Positions 37,395 to 47,000 of a stretch of 64,000 nucleotides of DNA are shown here, in pieces. Numbering within the stretch: position 1 is the first letter of the stretch; every line of letters begins with the position of its first letter. The notes beneath the pieces were generated by a model. That model saw only the letters and a list, made by a program, of their open reading frames with translations. It had not been told where the DNA came from and made no database searches. The stretch comes from Vitis vinifera (taxonomy: Eukaryota > Streptophyta > Magnoliopsida > Vitales > Vitaceae), in NCBI RefSeq assembly GCF_030704535.1, contig NC_081815.1, positions 2,619,001 to 2,683,000 on the forward strand. The letters are read 5' to 3'. Position numbers and translations under genes: made by a program.

Positions 37395-38099
37395 CAATGA
37401 TTAAAATATCTGGATATATGGTCGATGTATCCATATCCGTAGATACGAATACAAAATTTGGCAAGATATATCCATTAACCAATATTTTTAGATATTTCAT
37501 TAATTTTTTTATTTTTTTTCCTATTTCAACCAATATTTATGGATATTTTACTGATAGTTCACTGATTTTTCAATTTTTATATTATTAAATAAATAAATTA
37601 TAATCATTTTATTTTTATATTTGATTTAATTTATTACCAAAAATATAAAAACATAATTTTCTTAATAGGTTTTTTTATATTATCATTATATTTATTAAAT
37701 ATAATAAAAATAAATATTTAAAAATTATGCATATATTATTGTTTATTTGATATCATTAAATACATTTAAATTAAAATGTACCATAATTTTAATATTAAAT
37801 ATATTTTAAAATTAGACATATTATCACAATAATATTATAAATAATCTATGATGCAACTTAATAATAAATGTATATTTATAAAATTTATATTTTTTATCCA
37901 CGTAGAGGATATTATTATCCAATATGACAAATTATATATATATACATACACTAAAAATAACTTTAAAATATTTATTTTTATTTCTTATATAATTTTTATT
38001 TATTTTTAAATATTTTCATAAATATTTTGTATCAAAATATTCGTCGATACCTCTTCCATATATCCAATATATCCGTGATTACCGATATTTTCATCATTA
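37395..38099. mobile_element. hAT-like non-autonomous element with 8-bp target duplication
   Basis: The left terminus CAATGATTAAAATATC and the inverse of the right terminus TAATGATGAAAATATC match at 14 of 16 bases, and both fit the hAT consensus YARNG. Flanking 8-mers are attgtaga (37387-37394) and gttgtaga (38100-38107), 7 of 8 identical, the size expected of hAT insertions. Subterminal GGATATATGG words occur near both ends. The 705-bp AT-rich interior has no transposase. A truncated relative lies at 27057-27543. Confidence 0.6.
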
Positions 38100-38107
38100 G
38101 TTGTAGA

Positions 38108-38847
38108 TACCGTTTTTATTTCCTATTTTTTAAATACATAAAATAACATGTAGTAACTTGGTATTTGTAAAATATAAACTGATCTTAAAATTATGATAAT
38201 TTTTAGAATTATTTAAAAAATATAATAAGTAAAATTTTAATGCTATTTTTTATTTTTAAAAATAGAAGTATTTATATTATTTTCTATTTTAAAAAGGTAA
38301 AATAAAAAACATAAATTTGACATGCATTTGATAAAAAAAGTTAATTATCAAAAGACTAAAAATATACATTGATGTATTTTTTCTAAAATTAAATCTTACT
38401 TAAAATACTAAACTTCTTTTAGTATTTTAGTTTTCTAAATAAAACTTTATTGACAGATAAAGACCATTAATGGTTTTACTATTTGAATGTAGCAATTAAA
38501 ATAGTTTTTAGAACTCAAGAAAACAAAAACAAAAAATCATTTTAAGAAATTGTATTCAAAAACATATTTAACGTGAAAATTAGATCATGTTTGATTGTAT
38601 GATCTAAAATTGGTTTTTTGTTTTTAAAAACAAAAAACTGTTTCTAAATTTTTTCTTATATTGTTTGGTTATTGTTCTTTATTTATAAATAGTTTTTAAA
38701 AGTAATAAATTTTATTTTTATTTTAAAATTTTAAAATAAGGGTGATTGCATATTTCTTTAAAAAAAATCCTTATATTTTACCTTAAAATTAGTATTAATT
38801 TCTATTTTTAAAAATAAAAAAATAAAACCTATATCTTACAAAATGTT
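38108..38847. other. AT-rich intergenic DNA, nothing recognised
   Basis: No coding frame or resolved repeat end between the hAT-like element and the copia insertion. Confidence 0.6.
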
Positions 38848-38852
38848 CCATT
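38848..38852. repeat. Target-site duplication, left copy (ccatt)
   Basis: Identical to 44672-44676 on the far side of the element; marks the original insertion site. Confidence 0.9.
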
Positions 38853-39152
38853 TGTTGTAAATGAAAAGTAATGAATGACCACATTGATGGCCATTATGAA
38901 CTCCATTTACTCATCTTTAAGATGAGTAATGGGAGTTCATATTATGAAGCCTATAAAAGGCTTCTTACCCCCCCATGTAAAAGTATCCCGAGAAAAGAAA
39001 GAAAACTCTTCCTCTCATTCTCTCTCTCTCTCTCTTTCTTTCACTTTCTCAATTCTCTTCTTTGATTTCTTCTTCCATATTATATATCAAAGTAAGATAT
39101 ATTTTATCTCTACTACTTTGATTTGCATTATATTTGTCCTTATTTTACAACA
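38853..39152 (+). repeat. 5' LTR of the copia element (300 bp)
   Basis: Begins TGTTGTAAATG and ends TTACAACA. It contains a 21-bp-arm hairpin (38896-38940), a TATA box (CTATAAAAGG, about 38950-38959) just after it, and a CT microsatellite, so U3 and R boundaries are readable. Confidence 0.95.
38896..38940 (+). promoter_or_regulatory. Hairpin upstream of the LTR TATA box
   Basis: Arms 38896-38916 and 38920-38940 pair at 19 of 21 positions around a 3-base loop. The same hairpin is unchanged in the 3' LTR. It ends about 10 bases before the TATA box, so it lies in the U3 promoter. Confidence 0.7.
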
Positions 39153-39170
39153 CGTTATCAGCACAAATTG
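39153..39170 (+). other. Primer-binding-site region of the copia element
   Basis: The sequence directly after the 5' LTR reads CGTTATCAGCAC. It shares TATCAG with the usual initiator-tRNA-Met complement TGGTATCAGAGC but is not a full match, so the primer tRNA is uncertain. Confidence 0.4.
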
Positions 39171-39380
39171 CTCTGAAGGTAATTCTCGTATCTTAAACTT
39201 GAAGTTATTTATATAGAATAAAATTTTACATATTTATATTATTGTTGATTTGTTTTGTTACATATTGTTAAAAGTTATAAACAAATTATTTGATTTTATT
39301 TATAATCAAAGTTATACCAATGCTATCAAGTTATTATAACTGATTTTAATAATATTGTTTTGTCATATATATGAAGTTAT

Positions 39381-40424
39381 TTGACAATGTCGAATATCAC
39401 AAAACTCGAATTTGTGGCACTTGACATTTCGGGAAAGAACTATCTATCTTGGATCCTTGATGCTGAATTACATCTTGATGCAATGAACCTTGGAGCTATG
39501 GTCAAACAAGGAAATCAAGCATCCCTGCAGGATCGCGCAAAAGCATTGATTTTCCTTCGTCATCACCTCCATGAAGGTTTAAAAAATGAGTATCTTACGG
39601 TAAAGGACCCTTTTACTCTATAGAGTAATTTGAAGGAAAGATATGACCACCAGAAAACTGTGATTCTCCCAAAAGCTCGATATGATTGGATGCACCTAAG
39701 GTTGCAAGATTTTAAAACAGTTAGTGAATACAACTCAGCACTTTTCAAAATCAGTTCTCAATTAAAGTTGTGTGGAGAAAAAATCACAGAGGAAGACATG
39801 TTAGAGAAAACTTTTACTACGTTTCATGCCTCGAATGTGCTCCTGCAGCAGCAATATCGAGAACGTAGATTTACAAAATATTCTGAATTAATATCATGTC
39901 TTCTTGTTGCTGAACAAAATAATGAGCTTTTGATGAGAAATCACCAGTCTCGTCCAACTGGATCTGAACCATTCCCTGAAGTGAATGCAATATCGTCCCA
40001 AACTCGTGGACGTGGACGAGGACGAGGACGTGGTCGTGATCGTGGTCATGGAAGAAATCCCCGATACCATGGTTCTTATAGTAATAATTCTCAGAAAATG
40101 AAAGCCTCATTGCACCACCAGAAGTGGAACAATACTGAGACAATACAAGAAAATGGGAAGCGTTTACAAGATAAACCTCCTAAGAACCATGAGAATAATT
40201 GTTATAGATGTGGTATGAATGGGCATTGGTCGCGTACCTGTCGTACGCCCAAACATTTGGTCGACCTTTACCAAGCATCAATAAAAGCTAAAGGAAAAGA
40301 GATAGAGATGAACTTTACCGATGGTGATGGATTAGATCTAACCTACTATGACATTGATTTCTTTGGAGGTCCTAATGAAAAAACAGACCATTTGATAAAT
40401 GATGAAAAAATTAACATTGATTGA
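39381..40424 (+). pseudogene. gag: copia gag (nucleocapsid region), interrupted
   Basis: Capsid-type N-terminal region (YLSWILDAELHLDAMNLG motif), then a UBN2-type gag domain, then an RG-rich basic run (RGRGRGRGRDRGHGR, about 40005-40055). Next comes one zinc knuckle of the C-x2-C-x4-H-x4-C type at 40200-40241. A TAG at 39621-39623 splits the frame after 80 codons and a TGA at 40422-40424 ends it. Gag packages the element RNA into virus-like particles; the early stop should abolish full-length protein from this copy. Confidence 0.85.
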
Positions 40425-41411
40425 TGTTACTTTATATATAAAATAATATATTATTATGTCTTATATTTACATCTGATTTACTTTGTTATTTACATTATGC
40501 CTTGTTTTTTTGTTATATCTGAAATCCATGTGTTATTTGGTCTCAAGATGAATGAGGATGATGTATGTCTCGTAGACTGTGCGACCACGCACACAATTCT
40601 TCGAGATAAAAGATATTTCCTCGAATTGACATTAATAAAAGCTAATGTAAGTACCATATCTGGTACTACGAACTTAGTTGAAGGCTCTGGAAGAGCAAAC
40701 ATAACATTGCCAAATGGAACTAGATTCCATATAAATGACGCGTTATATTCTAGCAAATCCAGAAGAAATTTGCTCAATTTTAAAGATATCCGCAGAAATG
40801 GATATCATATTGAAACTATGAATGAAGATAATGTAGAATATCTTTATATTACTTCCATTATATCTGGCCAGAAGCTTATAATGGAAAAACTCCTGGCTTT
40901 TTCCTCTGGGTTGTATCATACAACTATAAAGCCTATTGAATCATATGTTGTCGTGAACCAGAAGTTCAACGACCCAAAAGTTTTTGTCCTTTGGCATGAC
41001 AGGCTAGGTCACCCAGGGTCTTCAATGATGCGTCGAATAATCGAACACTCACATGGGCATCCACTAAAGAACCAGAAGATTCTTTCGCCCAATGAATACT
41101 CATGTGTTGCCTGCTCACAAGGTAAATTGATAATCAGACCATCTTTTACTAAAGTCATATCTGAGTCACCAATCTTTTTAGAAAGAATACATGGGGACAT
41201 ATGTGGGCCTATCCATCCACCATGTGGACCATTCCGTTATTTTATGATCTTAATAGATGCTTCTACTAGGTGGTCACATGTTTGTCTCCTTTCTACACGT
41301 AACGTAGCCTTTGCTAGACTCCTTGCACAAATAATCAGATTACGAGCACAATTTCCAGATTATCCAATTAAGACAATACGTCTTGATAATGCTGGCGAAT
41401 TTACTTCTTAA
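40425..41411 (+). pseudogene. pol: copia protease and N-terminal integrase, interrupted
   Basis: Same frame as gag. The aspartic protease motif reads V-D-C-A-T-T-H-T at about 40572-40595; the usual residue after the catalytic Asp is Ser, so the Cys is odd. The integrase zinc-binding HHCC region starts HDRLGH (40995-41012) and continues to CVAC near 41104-41115. The first two catalytic Asp are at about 41199 (HGDICGP) and 41385 (RLDNAGE). TAA at 41409-41411 cuts the integrase core before its catalytic Glu. The first 70 bases after the gag stop are AT-rich and unlike a domain. Confidence 0.85.
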
Positions 41412-42281
41412 ACATTCATTGACTATTGCATGTCAGTAGGGATAAATATTGAGCATCCTGTTGCTCATACTCATACCCAGAATGGTTTAGCAGAATCCTT
41501 CATCAAACGTCTCCAATTAATAGCTCGACCATTACTAATGAAAACCAAATTACCTACTTCCGCCTGGGGACATGCTATTATGCATGCTGCAGCTTTAGTC
41601 CGTATTCGACCTACAACTTACCATGAATACTCCCCTTCACAACTTGTGCTTGGAAAACAACCAAATATCTCTCACTTACGAATCTTTGGTTGTGCAGTAT
41701 ATGTACCAATTACACCTACACAACGCACTAAAATGGGTCCCCAACGAAGACTTGGGGTTTATGTAGGTTTTGATTCTCCATCTATCATAAGATATCTTGA
41801 ACCTTTGACAGGCGATGTTTTTACAGCCCGCTTTGCGGATTGTCATTTTAATGAGAGTGTTTTCCCATCATTAGGGAGAGAAAAGTCGATTCCTGAAGAA
41901 CGACGAGAAATTAGTTGGAAGACATCTACTATGACCCATCTTGATCCTCATACATATCAATGTGAACTAGAAGTTCAAAGGATCATTCATTTGCAAAATC
42001 TTGCAAATCAATTATCAGATGCATTCATTGATACAAAGAAAGTGACAAAGTCACATATCCCACCTACAAATACTCCAGCACGGATTGATGTCCCTGTAGG
42101 ACAGTTAACAAATGAATCTAAGATACGCCTGAAGCGTGGTAGACCTATCGGATCAAAGGATGTAACTCCCCGGAAGAGGAGAACCCAAGAAAAACTTGGC
42201 ACTCTAGAAGAGCTCATCAAAATGACTGATCAGTTTAAAATTGATAAATCTATAGCCCTAAAAGAGGCACAAATAATGTAG
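41412..42281 (+). pseudogene. pol: copia integrase C-terminal part, interrupted
   Basis: Continues the frame after the 41409 stop: NGLAESF with the catalytic Glu at about 41493-41495, the GKQPNISHLRIFGCAVYVPI stretch typical of copia integrases, and a basic tail. TAG at 42279-42281 ends it just before the tandem repeat spacer. Confidence 0.85.
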
Positions 42282-44168
42282 AAAGCCCCTGAAGAGGTAC
42301 ATATTGAACAAGAAGCCCCCGAAGAGGCACATATTGAACAAGAAACCCCTGAAGATCCACATATTGAACGAGAAACCCCTGAAGAGGCACAGGTACCTGA
42401 AAATTGTGAGATCTCAGTAAGTTATGTACAAACGGGAGAAAAATGGGATCGAAATAATATTGTTATTAACAATATTTTTGCTTTCCAAGTGGCCTCTGAT
42501 ATCATAAGAAATGATGAAGATCCCGAACCACGAAATGTGGAAGAATGTCGACATAGAAATGATTGGCCAAAATGGAAAGAAGCTATACAGGCAGAATTAA
42601 ACTCATTAACAAAACGAGAAGTTTTTGGACCTGTAGTCCAAACACCTGAAGATGTAAAGCCTGTTGGGTACAAATGGGTATTTGTACGAAAGCGCAATGA
42701 GAATAATGAGATCATAAGATATAAAGCGCGATTAATAACACAAGGTTTCTCGCAGAGACCTGGTATTGACTACGAGGAAACATATTCTCCCGTCATGGAC
42801 GCAATCACGTTTCGTTTCTTAATTAGTTTGGCAGTCTCAGAAGGACTGAATATGCATCTCATGGATGTTATTACAACATATTTATACGGATCCATGGATA
42901 ATGATATATACATGAAAATCCCCGAAGGATTTAAATTGCCTGATGCAAATAATACAAAGCCTCGTAGCATGTATTCAATCAAGTTACAACGATCCTTGTA
43001 TGGATTAAAGCAATTTGGACGCATGTGGTACAATCGCCTTAGCGAATACTTGCTAAAAGAAGGGTATGTGAATAACCCTATATGCCCATGCATCTTCGTT
43101 AAGAAATCAGAAACCGGATTTGCAATTATTGCAGTGTATGTTGATGACTTAAATCTTGTTGGAACTCCTGAAGAGCTCACAAGAACAACAAATTACTTGA
43201 AAAAGGAATTTGAGATGAAAGATCTTGGAAAAACAAAATTTTGTCTCGGCCTGCAGATCGAGCATTTTCCAAATGGAGTTTTAGTACATCAATCAACATA
43301 CATTAAGAAAGTTTTGAAGCGTTTTTATATGGATAAAACGCATCATTTAAGTTCTCCAATGGTTGTCCGATCACTTGATGTGAAAAAAGACCCATTCCGT
43401 CCTTGTGAAAAGGATGAAGAGTTACTTGGTCCTGAAGTACCATATCTTAATGCTATTGGTGCACTTATGTATCTTGCCAATTGTACACGTCCAGACATTG
43501 CTTTTTCTGTCAATTTATTAGCAAGATACAGTTCCGCTTCAACTCGAAGACATTGGAATGGTATCAAACATATATTGCGTTATCTTCGCGAAACTACTGA
43601 TATGGGTTTATTTTACTCAAGGGAATCAACGCAACAATTGCTTGGATATGCAGATGCAGGATATCTTTTAGATCCACATAAAGGCAGGTCACAAACAGGG
43701 TATGTGTTTAATTGCAATGGTACTGCTATTTCATGGAGATCTGTCAAACAAACAATGGTAGCCACATCATCAAATCATTCAGAAATACTGGCAATTCATG
43801 AAGCAAGTCGTGAATGTATATGGCTAAGATCTATGATCCAGCATATTCGGGAATCATGTGGACTCTCCTCTATCAAAGGTGGCCCGACAACATTATTTGA
43901 AGATAATGCTGCATGCATTGCACAAATAACAGGGGGTTATATTAAAGGAGATAGAACTAAACACATTTCACCAAAATTCTTTTATACACATGAACTCCAG
44001 AAGAGTGGTGAAATTGATGTGCAACAAATACGCTCAAGTGATAATCTAGCAGATTTATTCACAAAATCATTGTCAACCTCAACATTCAAGAAGTTAATAC
44101 ACAGGATTGGAATGCGTCAACTTAAGGATATCGACATGAGGGGGAGTATGCTTGTAAAAGGGTGTTAG
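42282..44168 (+). pseudogene. pol: copia reverse transcriptase and RNase H
   Basis: Uninterrupted after the 42279 stop. A spacer made of four 30-bp repeats comes first, then the reverse transcriptase (WKEAIQAELNSL entry, YKARLITQGFSQRPGIDYEE, SLYGLKQFGRMWYNRL, active-site YVDD at 43137-43148). RNase H follows (LLGYADAGYLLDP, TAISWRSVKQ, EDNAACI, TKHISPKFFYTHEL). It ends at TAG 44166-44168. This is the longest intact piece and could be translated only if ribosomes re-initiate or read through. Confidence 0.9.
42285..42404 (+). repeat. Four 30-bp tandem repeats in the integrase-RT spacer
   Basis: Units start at 42285, 42315, 42345 and 42375. They encode ten-residue blocks of the pattern E-[AT]-P-E-E-A-H-I-E-Q; the last is degenerate. 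Confidence 0.85.
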
Positions 44169-44367
44169 TGTACTGTACTTTTTTTTCCTTCGTCCAGGTT
44201 TTGTCCTACTGGGTTTTACTGGCAAGGTTTTTAACGAGACAGTCCTAATATACCAAGAAAAGAATATTGTACTATTTTTCCTTCGCTAGGTTTTTCCTAT
44301 AGGGTTTTTTACTAGCAAGGTTTTAATGAGGCATATTCTTTTAATATGGTGGTCATCCAAGGGGGAG
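44169..44367 (+). other. copia 3' untranslated region with duplicated block and polypurine tract
   Basis: A block of about 55 bp containing CCT…GGGTTTTACT(G/A)(G/C)CAAGG occurs twice (about 44181-44236 and 44276-44333). The polypurine tract AAGGGGGAG occupies about 44359-44367. Confidence 0.75.
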
Positions 44368-44671
44368 TGTTGTAAATGAAAAGTAATGAATGACCACATT
44401 GATGGCCATTATGAACTCCATTTACTCATCTTTAAGATGAGTAATGGGAGTTCATATTATGAAGCCTATAAAAGGCTTCTTACCCCCCCATGTAAAAGTA
44501 TCCCGAGAAAAGAAAGAAAGCTCTTCCTCTCATTCTCTCTCTCTCTCTCTCTCTTTCTTTCACTTTCTCAATTCTCTTCTTTGATTTCTTCTTCCATATT
44601 ATATATCAAAGTAAGATATATTTTATCTCTACTACTTTGATTTGCATTATATTTGTCCTTATTTTACAACA
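44368..44671 (+). repeat. 3' LTR of the copia element (304 bp)
   Basis: Same sequence as the 5' LTR except one A-to-G change near 44519 and a CT run longer by four bases. Followed by the target duplication ccatt at 44672-44676. Confidence 0.95.
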
Positions 44672-45500
44672 CCATTTTATTAAACACAGATATTTTACTT
44701 TTGTAAGCCGCAGTTAAGAATGATTGACTTAAAAACAGTAAAATTACTAAAATAACCTTAAAATTATTTTCTCAACTTTTTAGTTTTCATTTTATTTTAT
44801 TTGCCAAGTGTTTTAAATCTAGTCAAACATAATTATTATTCTGGATGTTTTCGGTTTGGTATCAATGTTTCATTCAATTTATTATATTAAAACAATTTAA
44901 AGTTATTATTTGCTTAAAAATAAATCTGTTACTATTGCTTTATCCTTATTATTTTCCCAGGGATGAGTAATTTAACTACTCACATCCAAATTATGAATGT
45001 TTGGAATCTATAATATGTAAAGAGACATTGGTATTATTAATTCGAATTGAAAGGTGATATAAAATTTGAATATTTATTTATTTATTTTTAATTTTTTTGT
45101 GTGACAATTAGTTGAAACGTAGTTTTCTTCAAAATTTTAAGATTTTGACGTGCACCCACTTGACAATATTTAGATTTTATTCATATTTAAAATAAAAAAT
45201 TTGAGCTAACTAACATACCTAAAGGCATTGGGACTGTAATTATTATTTGCTATGATTATAGAGGATGGCAAAAAAAAAATATGTCAACGGTAAAATCAAT
45301 AATTAATTTTAAAATTTTTTGTATACCTAATGTCTTAGATTAGTGCTTCATCCATATTGTATGGTTTGTTGCTTATATAATTTTTACTAGCTAAAATGAA
45401 TCATATATAAATATTAAATTAAAAAAATATCATATGATTAATCAAATTAGCTTTGACATTACCTAACTCTACTCTGTCACATTTTTTTTTTGGTTTTCCA
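44672..45500. other. AT-rich intergenic DNA, no gene seen
   Basis: Right flank of the copia insertion. No protein-like frame or clear repeat end until the STT3A promoter. Confidence 0.6.
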
Positions 45501-45509
45501 AGCCCAATT

Positions 45510-45632
45510 CAAGAAATTTGGGCCCATGGGTCGGGCCCATGATCAGATGCATACGACTTGGGTCAACGACCCAATTCCACTGGTCCGGACATGACGATGA
45601 TTGCAATGACTACTCACTTCATGCCACGTGGC
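45510..45632 (+). promoter_or_regulatory. STT3A proximal promoter: two GGGCCCAT site II motifs and a G-box palindrome
   Basis: TGGGCCCAT and CGGGCCCAT occur 13 bases apart (about 45519-45540), and GCCACGTGGC, a perfect 10-bp palindrome with the CACGTG core, lies at 45623-45632. They are about 245-355 bases before the start codon. Site II motifs are known TCP-factor targets in plant housekeeping genes. The G-box could bind bZIP or bHLH factors; an ER-stress link is possible but the ERSE spacing is not met. Confidence 0.4.
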
Positions 45633-45874
45633 CAGAAGGGAAGCAGGTATCCAATCAGAAGTTGCCAGGTTGGTATCACTGCATTGTCGTAGCAGTGCAG
45701 TAATTCGGAGATAAAACTAACACATTATCGTAAATTTGGATAGAGGGATAATTCCGTAAATTCGCATCACCAACTCTCCTCTGCTACAAAGTCTTTCTCT
45801 CGTCTCCTCTCACCAGCAAAACCCTTCTTGTCTCTCATTTCCTCACTGCAATTCGGAGCTTGACTCGGCCGTCG

Positions 45875-46919
45875 ATGGCGGCTTCGGAGGACTCCAACCA
45901 ATCGAAGATTCGGGCTGTCTTTGGGAGTGTTCTCTCGTTCTTTATTCTCATTCTGATCGGAGTTCTCGCATTCTCGATCCGTCTATTCTCCGTAACTCAT
46001 TGGATCTTCTACGTTTTTCCTGTTTTATAGATCAGATCACGGAAATGTTGTTCTACTTTGATAATTCAAGGCTTTCTAGGCTTGTTTTGTGAATTCGAAT
46101 TCATATTAGACTTGGTTGCTTTGCAGGTTATAAAGTATGAGAGTGTTATTCACGAGTTCGATCCTTATTTCAATTATAGAGTCACTCAGGTGAGGTTTTC
46201 CTTGTTTGTTGATTTTTTTTTTTAAATCTCTTTGTTTATATCAATGGCCTGTTTGGTTTGAGATTGGTGGGAGAAGAAAAAGGAACTGAAATTTTGAATA
46301 CTAAGAGAACCATGATTTGTGATGCGGTAAAAAAAAGTTATTCACTTCAGAAAGCATAATGTAACTGGAAATATACAATTTCAAGCTGTATTTTGTTTTC
46401 TTCATCTCCGTTTTTCTAGAAACGAAAGGGAAAGAAAATGGAGATGCTATGCATTCCTTTTGAATTCCTATGCTGCTTATCAAGCATAGAGGAGTCCATT
46501 TTTGGACAATTCTCCAGATTTTAATGTTATTACAAGAAAAAAGGGTGTTATTAGTTAGTGCAGTTATCCATTGTATCCTCTCTAACCTTGGAATCTTTTT
46601 ATTTTTATTTTTATTTTTATCTTTCCCATGGTTGAGCGGACAACATCCATTGTGCTATGGATTTTCAGCGTAACTATTTGCTCTTGTTTGCATATTAAAA
46701 AAGAAAAAAAAAAAAAAAAAACAGATTGACCCTTTTTTTTTTAAAAAAAAAACAGATTGACTTTTTTGTTAGTATATGCATGCGATAGAAGGATATTGAG
46801 AGGAACACACTAGGGCAGTCTTGCTATTGATGGTATGCATATAATCCAAACAGTTTAGATGAAGGCCGTGTGAGGTTAAGGTTTAGTATCTACTGACTAG
46901 ATGGACAAATGAATGGAAG

Positions 46920-47000
<81 letters not shown>

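Larger units (their letters stand above)
38853..44671 (+). mobile_element. Complete Ty1/copia LTR retrotransposon, 5.8 kb, coding region interrupted by four stops
   Basis: Two LTRs (38853-39152 and 44368-44671), TG…CA ends and a perfect 5-bp target duplication ccatt (38848-38852, 44672-44676). Internal domain order is gag, protease, integrase, reverse transcriptase, RNase H, which defines copia. A polypurine tract AAGGGGGAG directly precedes the 3' LTR. By eye the LTRs differ by one A/G substitution plus four bases in a CT run, so insertion is recent. The whole coding region lies in one frame with four in-frame stops (39621, 40422, 41409, 42279) and no frameshift. It is not autonomous as it stands, unless the 40422 stop is a natural gag/pol boundary and the others were bypassed. 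Confidence 0.95.

Noticed and set aside
38871-39065. Small open frames starting in both LTRs (also 44386-44640)
   Set aside because: They lie over the LTR hairpin and CT run and differ only through the CT length; no sign of a real protein.
38853-44671. Endogenous plant pararetrovirus
   Set aside because: LTRs, target duplication and the integrase-before-RT order show a copia element; no movement-protein or caulimovirid coat features are seen.
45623-45655. ER-stress element (CCAAT-spacer-CACG) in the STT3A promoter
   Set aside because: CACGTG and CCAAT are both present, but their order and spacing do not fit ERSE.
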